This document shows, piece after piece, positions 1 through 9,749 of a stretch of DNA of 64,000 nucleotides (within the stretch, counting starts at the first letter, position 1; the number at the start of each line of letters is the position of its first letter). The notes under the pieces were generated by a model. That model had not been told where the DNA came from and made no database searches. It was given only the letters and a program-made list of their open reading frames with translations. The stretch comes from Cadophora sp. MPI-SDFR-AT-0126 (Eukaryota > Ascomycota > Leotiomycetes > Helotiales > Ploettnerulaceae). The position numbers and the translations under genes are program-made. The stretch lies in assembly GCA_020747065.1 (NCBI GenBank), contig JAGMVK010000016.1:1240001-1304000 (forward strand). Direction: 5' to 3'.

Positions 1-135
1 GATGATGAGGGTGCGGCGGGTAGGAGGAGGACTGTTTTTTTGTTGAAGGGGGGTGTGTTGAAGGTTCTTGAGAGGGGAGTTAGTGCTTTTGAGGAGAGCT
101 TGGAGAAGAGGGTCACGAAGTTGTTGGCTACTTGA
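1..135 (+). CDS. 3' end of an unidentified protein-coding gene (partial)
   Basis: The first 135 bases are open in frame 1 and end at a TGA (133-135). The 44 residues are charged and lysine/arginine/glutamate-rich, with a likely helical tail ending KRVTKLLAT. The start and any function lie outside the window. I do not recognise the family. Codon use and composition resemble the neighbouring genes, so I read it as a real C-terminus rather than chance. Confidence 0.5.
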   Translation, partial: DDEGAAGRRRTVFLLKGGVLKVLERGVSAFEESLEKRVTKLLAT

Positions 136-518
136 GGGAAGTTTGGGTGTCGATGTTTAGGTCTTAGAATGTGACTGAGTATCAGCACCTGTTGATGAAG
201 GGCCTTGCTTTAGTGCATAGCATAGAAAGGGGGAAACAAGCGAGCCCTTGATATCAACAAGACCTGAGCACAGACACACCACCATTTTGTATTTCACAAG
301 CGTGGCTAAGACAATCTAAACAGAGCAGAACCACAGATCTTGGCCCTATACTGACTAATGCACCAGAAGCCCAAGTTGATGACATTCATTGAGCTCGAAA
401 AGCATGCTCGAAATCATCGTCCGTGACCTCTCTTTTGAATCCCTAAAACATACAGACGAAAAAAATCCCATGCCATTTCCTTGCCCGGACGCCAATCCCA
501 TGTATCTTCTCAAAATTC
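136..518. other. Convergent intergenic region, nothing recognised
   Basis: The stretch lies between the stop of the left-edge gene on the plus strand and the stop of the minus-strand membrane protein gene, so it should hold two 3' UTRs. I see no ORF, repeat or RNA gene in it. Confidence 0.5.
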
Positions 519-1250
519 CTACATATTCTCTCTAAACATCGACCTCCTCTCCGTCGGACTATCAATGCTATCCTGCGTCTTATGCCCCTGTCCGCTCCCC
601 ATCCCCGTCTCAATGGGTCTCGGACTGACTCCCCTCAAGCTAGAATTACCTGTCACCTCCGCAACATCATCATCAAATGGATTCTGCACCGGTTTCCTCC
701 CCATCTCCTCATCATACCTCCTATCTAGTCCCGCCTGACTCCCCCCAATATACGGCTCCGGCTCCCTACTCAGACTCCTCCCTCTACTCCCCTCCCCATA
801 CCCAGGCGCCGCAAGCCCAGCACCCCGCTCATTATGCAATCCCAACTCCTGCTCCTCGTAGTACCCCCCAGGCCCATACGCATCCGCCTCGGTCCCGACC
901 CGCGCATCCCACGCCTCATCCGGATCCAGCGGTCCAAACCCACGATTGCTCGCCCGCCCTCGCACATTGCTACTCAAAGGCTCCTCGTACGCACCGCCCG
1001 CAGACCGATTCCCGCGGTTCTTGAACGCTGCTACTTTGTCGTTGACCCAGCCTATGACGCCGCCTCGTGCTGGACTAGGTGCGCCATACCGATCGGCACT
1101 GTGGAATGGGTTGTAGGAGGAGAGGGTTGGTTGCGGGAGGCCGAGACGACGTGCGCGTAGGTGTGTGTAGATTACCCAGGCGGCGCAGCTGGCAATGAGG
1201 ACGAAGGCGACGATGATGAAGAAGGCGCCGAGGCCAGAGACGTGTGCCAT
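519..1250 (-). CDS. Conserved fungal single-pass membrane protein, 243 aa
   Basis: This is an uninterrupted ATG-to-stop frame. Residues about 8-28 form one hydrophobic membrane segment (GAFFIIVAFVLIASCAAWVI), followed by a basic stretch HLRARRLGLP, so the long C-terminal tail should be cytosolic by the positive-inside rule. The tail holds the segment YGAPSPARGGVIGWVNDKVA and is otherwise Gly/Ser/Glu-rich, disordered, and near its end NPFDDD-like. I recognise this as a family conserved across Pezizomycotina that databases sometimes label acid phosphatase-like. No phosphatase motif is visible, so that label should not be taken as function. The reverse frames over this region are shadows of its biased codons. 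Confidence 0.8.
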   Translation of the reverse strand: MAHVSGLGAFFIIVAFVLIASCAAWVIYTHLRARRLGLPQPTLSSYNPFHSADRYGAPSPARGGVIGWVNDKVAAFKNRGNRSAGGAYEEPLSSNVRGRASNRGFGPLDPDEAWDARVGTEADAYGPGGYYEEQELGLHNERGAGLAAPGYGEGSRGRSLSREPEPYIGGSQAGLDRRYDEEMGRKPVQNPFDDDVAEVTGNSSLRGVSPRPIETGMGSGQGHKTQDSIDSPTERRSMFRENM

Positions 1251-2520
1251 TGCGGTCGGTCAGTCGGTGGTGTCAGGGAAGGGATGGCGATTGTGTCGCT
1301 GTGGACTGTTGTTGGTGTTGTGATGATTATCCTTGTTGACAGGACTTGTGATAAGTCAAGGTCAAGTTAGTTGGTGTTGAGGCTGGCTGGACCTGGATCT
1401 GGACCTGCCTGCCCTGCTGGATACGAGCCGATTACAGCATCCCGCTTGTCGTCACTGAGCCAATCACAGGGGTTGAATACGATTACGTGGGCGGAATATC
1501 ACTTTATCCGCTTCACAGCCTTATCCTGAAATCCTCATCGTCTCAGAGGAGTGATAAGGGTTCGACTTGCCGCTTGGGAGTCTTTGATGGACTTTCAATG
1601 GATGTTGATTGTCTGTTTTTGTTCGTGCGAATTGCAATGGTGAGCAAGAATTGGGGGCTGTTGATGATCCAGTGGACTTCAATTAGGCAGACTATCTGCC
1701 CAAAAGTCCTACCTTTTGGTTCGTCCTCCTGGCACCTGGTGAGCAGCTTGTAGGATCAAGTCTTTTGAAGCGGGAATATTCTAATTTGGGAGAAATCAGA
1801 GCCAGGTTCCTGCACCTCTCTTCCATCTTGGCAGGCGAGGTGCGGTAATGCAAGGTAAGGAGAATCTGGAAAAGTTGTTGGATGACATTTCAGTTGGATT
1901 CTCAAAGACAAGGTTTGGCTGGATGCAGCCGTAAGAGCTCGCAAATTATGCAGCTGCAGCCGCAGATACTTCTAGTAAGGCAATCTGTCCATTAGCTGAC
2001 GCAATTGTCGATATTCTTCTGCCTTTTGTCTTCTTCCAAGCGGGCGGCGTTTGATTGCTGATTCGGAGCGCAATGGGTGTCTGAACGCCAAGACTTGACT
2101 TTAGTCCAGAAGTTGGAACCATCCGCTTCCAAGTGAAGCGAGAGTACAGTGTCTTGCGGTACTATCCGTGGTATCATATACTTCATTTGTGTTGCGTTGC
2201 ATATTATGTTGAGGCTCAGGTTGAGTGACCATATGACCTCGACATTGCCGAGCCCGCGATACATTGTCACCATTTTGAAATCAAAGCTTCAAAAATCCGA
2301 CTACACAGCTGCTGGTTACTAGACCGATTTCACATTCGTTTGGCTGACTCATCTAAAGCCTTCATCCCAAGTCCGACAAGACAGAAACTAATTTCTATTC
2401 TCCCCCGTTTTCATGGCATAACTTACACAGACGTTGGTAGGTAACACAAATCTTGCAAGCAAACGTATCTCCCTAATCACCTCTCGCTTTGCCAATCTTC
2501 AACTGCAAGGGATCGAGAAG
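1251..2520. other. Long intergenic region without a convincing gene
   Basis: This region should hold the promoter of the minus-strand membrane protein gene at its left end. Several short ORFs of 60-90 codons are present on both strands, but none has a recognisable motif, codon bias or plausible intron structure. I see no repeat longer than a few bases. Confidence 0.4.
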
Positions 2521-2639
2521 GTATCTCAGCTTCCATGCAGCTCGCCGCCATTACAAACACTTTCATAGGCTACACTCAGCGTTGTAGAAACGCAGGACAA
2601 CTCGAGCCGACTCGGCCGTTGAAATGAGCGGACTGATTG

Positions 2640-2979
2640 GGAGGTATACCAAACAATGAGCTGTTTGGTCGAGGTGCATCCATTGAGACGGGATGAATAC
2701 GCCCGGCGCAACCGGTGCCCTCTATGGCACTGGCGCATCGATTATCAGCGCCACTTCTGGCTCTGGCTTATCTGTTTCGTGCGCAGCACTCTTACGCTTC
2801 CGACCACGTTTCCCCTGGCCCTTGATGACCTTCGCAGCACGCGCTGCTCGTGCCACCTCGATATCCTCAAAGCTCATTACCTTCACCTTCCCTAGCACTA
2901 CTGACCTGGTTGATCGGCCTCCTTTAGCACTGTATGTCGAAAATACGATCGAGGCAGACAAGAGGAGGCTCATGATCAT
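2640..2979 (-). pseudogene. Relic of a pogo/Fot-type transposase C-terminus
   Basis: On the minus strand, residues such as KVMSFEDIEVARAARAAK followed by GKRGRKRKSA match the basic C-terminal tail I know from fungal CENP-B/DDE (pogo/Fot) transposases, which read VMSYEDLEEARAKRAAKE...GKRGRKRK. The familiar continuation EAPVPWRAPVA is present but its Trp codon is TAG (plus-strand CTA near 2724), a single G-to-A change as RIP makes. No catalytic core is visible upstream, so this is a truncated relic. Whether terminal repeats survive could not be seen. Confidence 0.55.
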
Positions 2980-3094
2980 GGGTGAGGGATTGATGGCTCT
3001 CGTGTCCTTGGAAAGGAACTCCTGTCAGCAGAGGAGGCTCTGGCGGGAGAGCACGGGGGTCGTTAGTTGATATAAAATGCTATTGAATTACCTA

Positions 3095-3160
3095 AGTGGC
3101 TTGTGTGGTGGTGTGATGGTGGTATGGTCGTGTAGTTGTGTGGTTGTGAAGTTGTGTGGC
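3095..3160 (+). repeat. TG-rich simple sequence
   Basis: The stretch is built from repeated TGTGGTG/TTGTGTGG words with very few C residues. It is low-complexity and has no coding potential. Confidence 0.6.
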
Positions 3161-3277
3161 GAAACCGGACTTTTCCGTTGGGACATCTGTGGTGCCACCA
3201 CATATATCACCATTCGACAAATCCCAGTATGCCCTTAGCCTTTGGACAAGCAAACCTTCGGACATGCCAAGTTTCAG

Positions 3278-3325
3278 CTGCTTTTGTTGAAAACTGCTTT
3301 TGTTGAAAACTGCTTTTGTTGAAAA
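3278..3325 (+). repeat. Perfect 3 x 16-bp tandem repeat
   Basis: The unit CTGCTTTTGTTGAAAA occurs three times head to tail at 3278-3293, 3294-3309 and 3310-3325. It lies about 240 bp upstream of the SesB-TPR gene and could be part of its promoter region; no function is known. Confidence 0.9.
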
Positions 3326-3564
3326 TGCAAACGTCAACTCAATTCTTGGCCGGATATGTCACCTCCGTGCGTATAATATCCCAAGAAAAGGGCAGAATCC
3401 CCGAGTTCTGGTCCCGAATATTGTCCCTCGATTTAGTTTACAATCACAGCCGCGTCAACGCAAATAAGCTCACCAGCTAACTGTCTACTTCCTGTCCAGG
3501 CCTCGAGTTCGTCTTTCCTGTCACACACTTTATTCAGTTCTGTAGTTCCTTCAACTTGCCAGTC

Positions 3565-5585
3565 ATGCCCTTCACTCGAATCCCGTGGAGAAATGCATTC
3601 CTAGCTATTGGTGGAGCTATTGGTGGGCTTGGTCTTCGTGTATTTGCTATGAAATCCCGCGACACAGATGCAATGCAGCCCAGTCTAGACATTATTGAAT
3701 GCGGAAAGGATGCTGAATTTGAGTGAGTCCATTCCCTGACTATGGAACCACTATATTTCTGACAGTCGTAGTATTGTCTTTGTTCATGGATTAAATCCCA
3801 AAGGGACTGCCAACCACACCAGGGACACCTGGACCGCAGAATTGAACGGGCAAAAGGTATTCTGGCCCAAAGAGCTCTTGCCAACCTCCACACCGAACGT
3901 GCGAGTAATGCTCCTGGCATATAACTCGAACATTGCCTGGAATGCGTCAATTGCTGGCGTTAGAGAACACGCAACCACGGTCATGAATTTGTTGATTCTA
4001 AAGCGAGAGGTAATTAGTGGGTCCGTTTTGATAGACTACTTGCATGGCTGAACAGATTCGTCAGGAATCGCCGAACCGACCTATCATCTTTATCTGCCAC
4101 AGTCTTGGTGGTCTTGTGGTGAAGCAAGCCCTTTTATTAGAGGACCCCAAGTTCCAAGAAGCTATAAATTCCACGTACGTAGCTCATTATCCGTTAGTAT
4201 TCAGTCGCTTACCGAGTAACAGTCGCGGTCTTGTCTTCTTCGCTACGCCTCACCGTGGAGCAACAGGCAACGCCGCTCAAATCGGCTTCATTTGCGCGGA
4301 TATAGTTCGGACTATCCAACAAGAGGGGAAAAACACTCTGCCTGAGCTGCTTCAAAAGGACAGCCCTTTGGTGGACGCATTAGCTCGATCCTTTGAGGAG
4401 AAGCTCAATCAATTTCACATCATATCAGTGTATGAAACAAGGGCGATGAAACCACATGGTATAGTAAGTAATGATGTCGCGGGGTTCCCCTCTCCTTTTC
4501 ACATTATCCTTGCTAACTGCAATATCCAGATTGTTGGCAAAACGAGCGCGGTACTAGATCTTCCCCAGTTTGAGACACAAATTGACATCGACCGTGATCA
4601 TTCCACAATCTGTAAATTTCCAAGTACAGAAAATTGGGGCTACCAGCAGTTCATCGGATACCTAGTGCGCATGATGCAAAGCATAACGAGTACCGAGGAA
4701 AAAACCAGGAAGGACCAGGCACTGAAGAAGCTAAAGGATAATCCTCCGAGAGATGACACCCAATTTTTGCTTCAGGCAGAGCAACTCGCCGCATGGTACG
4801 CGGAGCATAAACAGTACGAAGTGTCTGCGGAGTTGAATGAGAGAATACTGGAGCGATGTGACAAGAACCCGGACTTAGGCACAAATAACGCATCCGCGGT
4901 CCGTGCAGCTTACAATCGTGCCTTCGCCCTACAACAATTAGATCTGTACTCAGACTCGGAGCAAATGTATAGACTCGCTATAACAGGTCGGCAAGCTCGC
5001 ACCGGGAATGAGGACGATCCCAGCGTTCTCAACGCGCGAATGCAGCTTGCAGAAGTCCTCTACCTACGGAGCCAATTTGCGGAGGCTGAACGTGAGCTAG
5101 AAGATGTACGGAGTAGAAGCAGCACCGAGGACAGGAAGACGGTTCTAGATTGTCAAGCTAGCCTAGGTTTTCTCTTCCAGCGTCTCGAGAGATGGGAAGA
5201 CTCGAAATCACTCCTAGAACCTACTTTTCAGGAAATGAAACTACAATTGGGACCGACCGATGAAAAGACACTCCTTACACAACACCGTCTTGCGTTCGTC
5301 CTTCAAAGCCTGGGCCACAATGATACATCAGAGACTTTGTATCGGGACCTCTTGCAAAAACGAATGCAGAAGAACGGCGCTGCGGACTATGACACCTTGA
5401 TTATAATGAGGGATCTCGCCCACGTGCTTCAAAAGAGAGGGGACCTACGCAAAGCTGAAGCGTTTTGTGAGAAGGCATCGAGCGGTTTGAAGAAACTATT
5501 CCCCGCCGGACACGTTGATATCGGGTGGACAGATAGCAGCCTTGCACGTATACGCAGAGCCCTGGACAGGCTCAATCAGGCATAG
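3565..5585 (+). CDS. SesB-like alpha/beta hydrolase fused to TPR repeats (NLR-like, no NB-ARC)
   Basis: The model has five exons (3565-3722, 3766-4009, 4056-4174, 4223-4463, 4530-5585) joined by four GT-AG introns of 43-66 bp, giving 605 aa. Two introns (4175-4222, 4464-4529) are multiples of three without stops, so they hide inside a longer open frame; removing them restores INSTRGLVFFATPHRG and the hydrolase core. The N-terminus has a glycine-zipper-like hydrophobic stretch (AFLAIGGAIGGLGLRVFA), then the lipase/SesB fold: IVFVHGLNP, DTWT, AYNS, the nucleophile elbow CHSLGG, FFATPHRG and a late DHSTICKF His region. The C-terminal half (from about residue 290) is kinesin-light-chain-style TPRs. 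In fungal NLRs this esterase normally precedes an NB-ARC or NACHT; none is present here. It probably acts in self/non-self recognition or cell-death signalling, which is inferred from the family. Confidence 0.85.
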
Positions 5586-7137
5586 TGACCCTGAGGAGTA
5601 GACTCGCCATGATGGAAAGGCGCCGCACTAGTCGAAGCGCTGCAAGGCAGTTGAGCATAGCTGTAATGTAGGGCCCTCGGCTATATTTTCTTTCGTGCGG
5701 CATAATGGCCGTCTTGGAAAAGAGGACTAGAAAAGGTTGGGGAAATGCTGCACGATATAATGATACCATAGGAGTAAATGAACGGGTTTTTAAAGTGCTT
5801 TTTGCCCATTGTCGTTGATCAGTTAATTCTACAACTGACGTAACATTCAACCCTGTTCGTAGGAGCGGCGTCTCGTCATATTCTCTATCAGGACCTTGGA
5901 TCTTCAACCCAACCAAGCATCAACCTCTTCATTTTGTGGAGTTTCACCCATGAACCGGATCTACGCACCGGATCTCCGCCCCCCCCCAAAATCGCAGTCA
6001 AAGATCTGGAAAGCTACAGTAGTGCCACGGATTGTCACTTCCAAAACCAAGAGAATCCTAAGAGCGGCCTAGTGTTTGGGGAAGCCTCATGGCTAGTAGG
6101 ACTAGTGTAATAAGAAGAAACGTGATCGGAACAAAAGCATTCTGCAGAGCTTGTTTGTTGACATTAGCCAACCACCAACCACCAAGCCCCGAAGCCTAGT
6201 CCGGCAGCGCAGACGACGAGGACCCAGAAAATGATTTTCCAAGGCGCAAATCCCAAGATTGCTTACGATAAACCTCTTTCGATTTTATGAGAGTCGAGCC
6301 TGAGATAGAATGAGTACTAGGTATTTCACCGTAGCAATTATCCGCATATGCCCGTTGTGCAGGTGCTTCCTCTCCCTTTTTCCCATTCTGCTCAGTTATC
6401 ATCTTATGACGCAAGCTTATCCACCGAATCACAATTGCAGAAGAAATGGAAGAGTACTGGACCAAGATGTTAAACGGGGGCCAACGGCGAAAAAGACAAG
6501 GACGAGACCAATACCTACAAGCCGACTGCGGGGATGGTACACTGGTACGTACACCGAAATTGCGTGAAACAAGCCGGGGTACATAGATAAAAACGGGTTT
6601 GAAGACATCGTTGCGGAATTTGCACCACAGTTTGAGAACCAAAGCAGTTGGCTCGTGGGCTCCGATCTGTCTTCTTTCTGATCAGGGACGGGGCAATCTT
6701 TACAGAAACGTTCCGCGGCAACGATATAATTTAAGATGGGATGATAGAGCATTCAGCAGAGCGGTAGGCGACTTGAAGGAAAGGAACAAGGAATTGTATA
6801 ACCGTGGCCAGATCTGGTCATCAGCATTGGGAGGCGTTTTTTTGTTTATTTTTGGAGGGGGGGGGGGGGGGATTCTACTTCTTTTTGAGCACAAAAAGTC
6901 TGGGGAAAACTGTACGATACAATGATGCCAGGGATGCCAATGAACACGCGATTTATTGTATGCATGCATCTGATCCCCTATTCTCCTCGCTTCGCTTTCT
7001 TCAACCGTACTTGCCTCCCGCGTTGGGACTGGGTGATAGAAGAAAGGTCCCTTGAAGAGGATTCGTCCCGGCAGATACCAAGGGACAAGAAGGCACACAG
7101 AGCTTGAGATGCTGCCTATCCACCTGCGCGAGGAGGC
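5586..7137. other. Intergenic region with an orphan membrane-helix coding stretch and a poly-G run
   Basis: No complete gene can be built. On the minus strand just left of position 6250 a frame encodes a Trp/Val/Gly-rich hydrophobic helix (APWKIIFWVLVVCAAGLGF) ending in a stop near 6169. It looks like the C-terminal membrane anchor of a protein whose other exons I cannot assemble; a second hydrophobic stretch lies in another frame around 6480-6540. A run of about 15 G residues near 6856 is a likely assembly weak point. Confidence 0.35.
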
Positions 7138-7410
7138 CTAGTTTCCTCTGGGCCGGACTATGTTCCAGCGCATACGTATTGTGGGCGGAGTCCTGCTTGG
7201 GAGCTTGCCAAAGATCCCCTCCCAAGACTTGCCCTCTTTCTTGTATGCCAGTAAGCGCTGCTCGTCCTCGCTCGAACAACCGTCATCGTCGTTTAAACCA
7301 CTGTCATCATCGCTGCTTGCTGACTCACTCCCTTGCTGTGTAACACATGGTTGAAGGGGTGTCGTCGAGGATAAGGCTTGCCTCCGCGACAGACTCTGCT
7401 CAGGCTCTGC
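7138..7410 (-). pseudogene. SANT/Myb-like DNA-binding domain fragment
   Basis: On the minus strand this open stretch of about 90 codons ends at TAG (7138-7140). It encodes an acidic/serine run followed by SSEDEQRLLAYKKEGKSWEG, then IFGKLPSRTPPTIRMRWNIV and RPRGN. That is the pattern of fungal SANT/Myb domains (E-[ED]-xx-LLxYRKEGKSW-xx-I-xxxFPxRT-xx-xVRxRWxxxR). The frame has no ATG and meets a TGA just upstream (7411-7413), so I read it as a truncated or exon-level relic. It could instead be the last exon of a gene whose upstream exon I could not place. Confidence 0.5.
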
Positions 7411-7458
7411 TCAGGCATGCTCACCCTCGACTCAGGCATACTCACCCTCAGCTCAGGT
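7401..7458 (+). repeat. Short imperfect tandem repeats (CTCAGGC... words)
   Basis: GCTCAGGCTCTGCTCAGG is followed by two copies of a roughly 23-bp unit, CTCAGGCATRCTCACCCTC, differing at one or two positions. These repeats break the frame of the adjacent SANT-like relic. Confidence 0.7.
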
Positions 7459-9749
7459 TAAAGCGGCAGTTGCCCACGTCCGGAGACTAAAACGGAACCA
7501 GCGAAAGGGAAAATTAATCCTGAGTCTATGGGAATTGAGCAATAGGAGTAGTGCGGGGAGTGTGGGTGATTCGTTCTGAGGGTCGAGGATTGGGAGAAGT
7601 ATGCAAGTGCTCGGTATTCTTGTGTTGATAGGAAAAGAACATGCGGAAGTAACCAAGCCGAGAAGCAATCGAAACATATCTTAGCTAATTGACTACACTG
7701 TCCTCAGAGTGGCATCTAACTCATCATGAAGATTGGAAATCAGATGAAAGCCACTTTCAAGACCTAACTTGAAGCTCCAAAATTTTTACTACCAAGAAAC
7801 AACCACCAGAAACCAAATAAGGACTTCATATCTCCGCAAAGTGAGCATCTGCGTCACGATGGCGGTGAAGCAAAGCATGAACTGATGAGTAAGGTAGAGA
7901 TACTTCACTAACGTCGACGTCTTGCTAGATCCACTAGGATGGAGATGGAGACGATTCATTTAACCTTAGATACGCACTGATACGTACGTGGATAAGGGAT
8001 GGTTGAGGATTTCGTCATTGATGTTGGGATCAGGGGTTGTGATGGAGGTGGAGTTGACCTGGTGCTCGAAGAATCGAAGAGGACTCCAAGGATGAGAAGA
8101 GCGAGATGAAATAATACTGTACAGCTGAGTAGAGATTTACGGCTCGTGGGATCAGACTTAATAGTATACTTTTTGCCGATTACTCTTGTCGTTCTTCTGA
8201 GAAGGACTCTTTGAGGTTAGACCCGACGCTTGATGGTGGGGTTAAACTGAATCGACATCTGGGAATCACAGCTGCTGAACAGGACACATTCTTTCTGTTG
8301 CAACATGAACTATCCTCATACAGCTGTACAGTACAATGTCAAGATCAGCTTTCATTTCTGTCCCACTTGGGTTGCAGGTCAAATCAAAATTCTGCAAGAA
8401 AAACCAGTAAACGTAGATGGGATCAACAAGGATGTCTAGCACCAACATTTGAAATCCAACCATCCTGAGTGGTCTCCCTTGATAGTGGATTGACATAATG
8501 CTCCCATCCATTCTGTGCCTGGACCCGGTTTGAATGTTACTGCACCTCGCCCGATGCAGCGCAGTACATGCAGTACATGCAGTACATGCCCAACCAACCA
8601 ACATTCCCACAATATCGCCGCAAATCGGTTTTGCAATGCAATGCCGTGACCGAGATCGTCCCACACTGGCGGTCACGATCGACGAAGGAAGAAAAAGAAA
8701 GAAAAAAAAGAAAAAAAGGATTAGAAGTCCCAACGATTCTTTTAACATACTGGGCGACGTCCCGGTCTGATATATACGTGTTTTAGAAACGATAGCAAAG
8801 ATAACAAACTCCTGGAAAAGTACCATCGCGGCAATTGCGGAAAGAGACTCGATTTCGTAATGATCCTGTAATCTTTTGATCTTTTCCATCAGATAACCGG
8901 AATACCCACTCCTTAGCGGCTGGGCGTGGGAGCGACCGCTGTGATGGTGCTGCATGAGTGGTGTGTGTGTGTGCTGCTACAGATGATCAAGAGTCAGTGT
9001 TCAAGACAGTTAGAGTTAGAGTTTGATGATGCCTGTACGCGCGCTGTGGGCGTACTGTAAGACACAGGAATAGATCGATCAGTCCAGTGACGAAAATTAA
9101 ACTTCCCGCGCTGTGCGTTGCGCGTTGCAGATTCTGCAGACGGACAGATAGACAGATAGACTTGACCGATGACAGCATTTTACAGCATTTGCTTTGGCAG
9201 GCAGGCAGCGTCGAACCCTAGAAGAAGAACTCAGAACCCCGAATCTGATGTTCCAAGAGTCGAGTCCTGTAGTGTTGCGAACAGCGCGATTTAGTGCTGT
9301 AGAAAGACGATTAGCCGCTATCTCGCTCGCCGCCAATCAGACGCTGTCTGTCCCAGGAAGCGAAGCATAGTGACCGCATGCATCCAAGACAAGACAGTGA
9401 AGTCCAGCGGGTCACCGTGTCTGTCACTCTGTCACTCCCCTCGGTGCATAGGCCGGGCCAGTTCAGCTAGCTACGGCCCCTGCAGCCCCTCCATCGATCG
9501 ATTCAATCGCATCCAATCGTTGCTAATTCCGTCTGTCCCAGCCAGGCAGGCAGGCAAAAAGGCAGATCAGAACTTTGTCAGACAGGTGCAACTCAACTCC
9601 ACTACAGGGCGCTACAGTACACCTGTAACCTGTAACCCGATCGACTTCATCCTGGGTACAGTACCTAACGTACAGTACCTAAGGTAGGACTTCTAGTTGC
9701 CCTTAGCCCTTCTACCCGCACGCACCTTACGCCCCCCACCTACCTACAG
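7459..9749. other. Long non-coding region upstream of the OPT transporter
   Basis: No credible gene is visible on either strand. The region contains simple repeats: three CAGTACATG units around 8563-8590, a purine-rich AAAGAAAAAAAAG tract near 8695-8720, GACAGATAGACAGATAG near 9140-9160 and several GGCAGGCAGG words near 9200 and 9545. The right-hand part should hold the promoter and a long 5' UTR of the OPT gene. Confidence 0.45.

Noticed and set aside
677..1160. Pro/Ser-rich plus-strand frames opposite the membrane protein
   Set aside because: Antisense of the Gly/Arg-rich tail of a conserved minus-strand protein.
6850..6872. G-run of about 15 bases
   Set aside because: Could suggest a G-quadruplex, but it is a simple homopolymer and a likely assembly or sequencing weak point.
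8266..8955. Minus-strand open frame of 229 codons
   Set aside because: It runs through simple repeats (CAGTACATG, poly-purine giving FFFFFF), with no coherent domain; chance frame.
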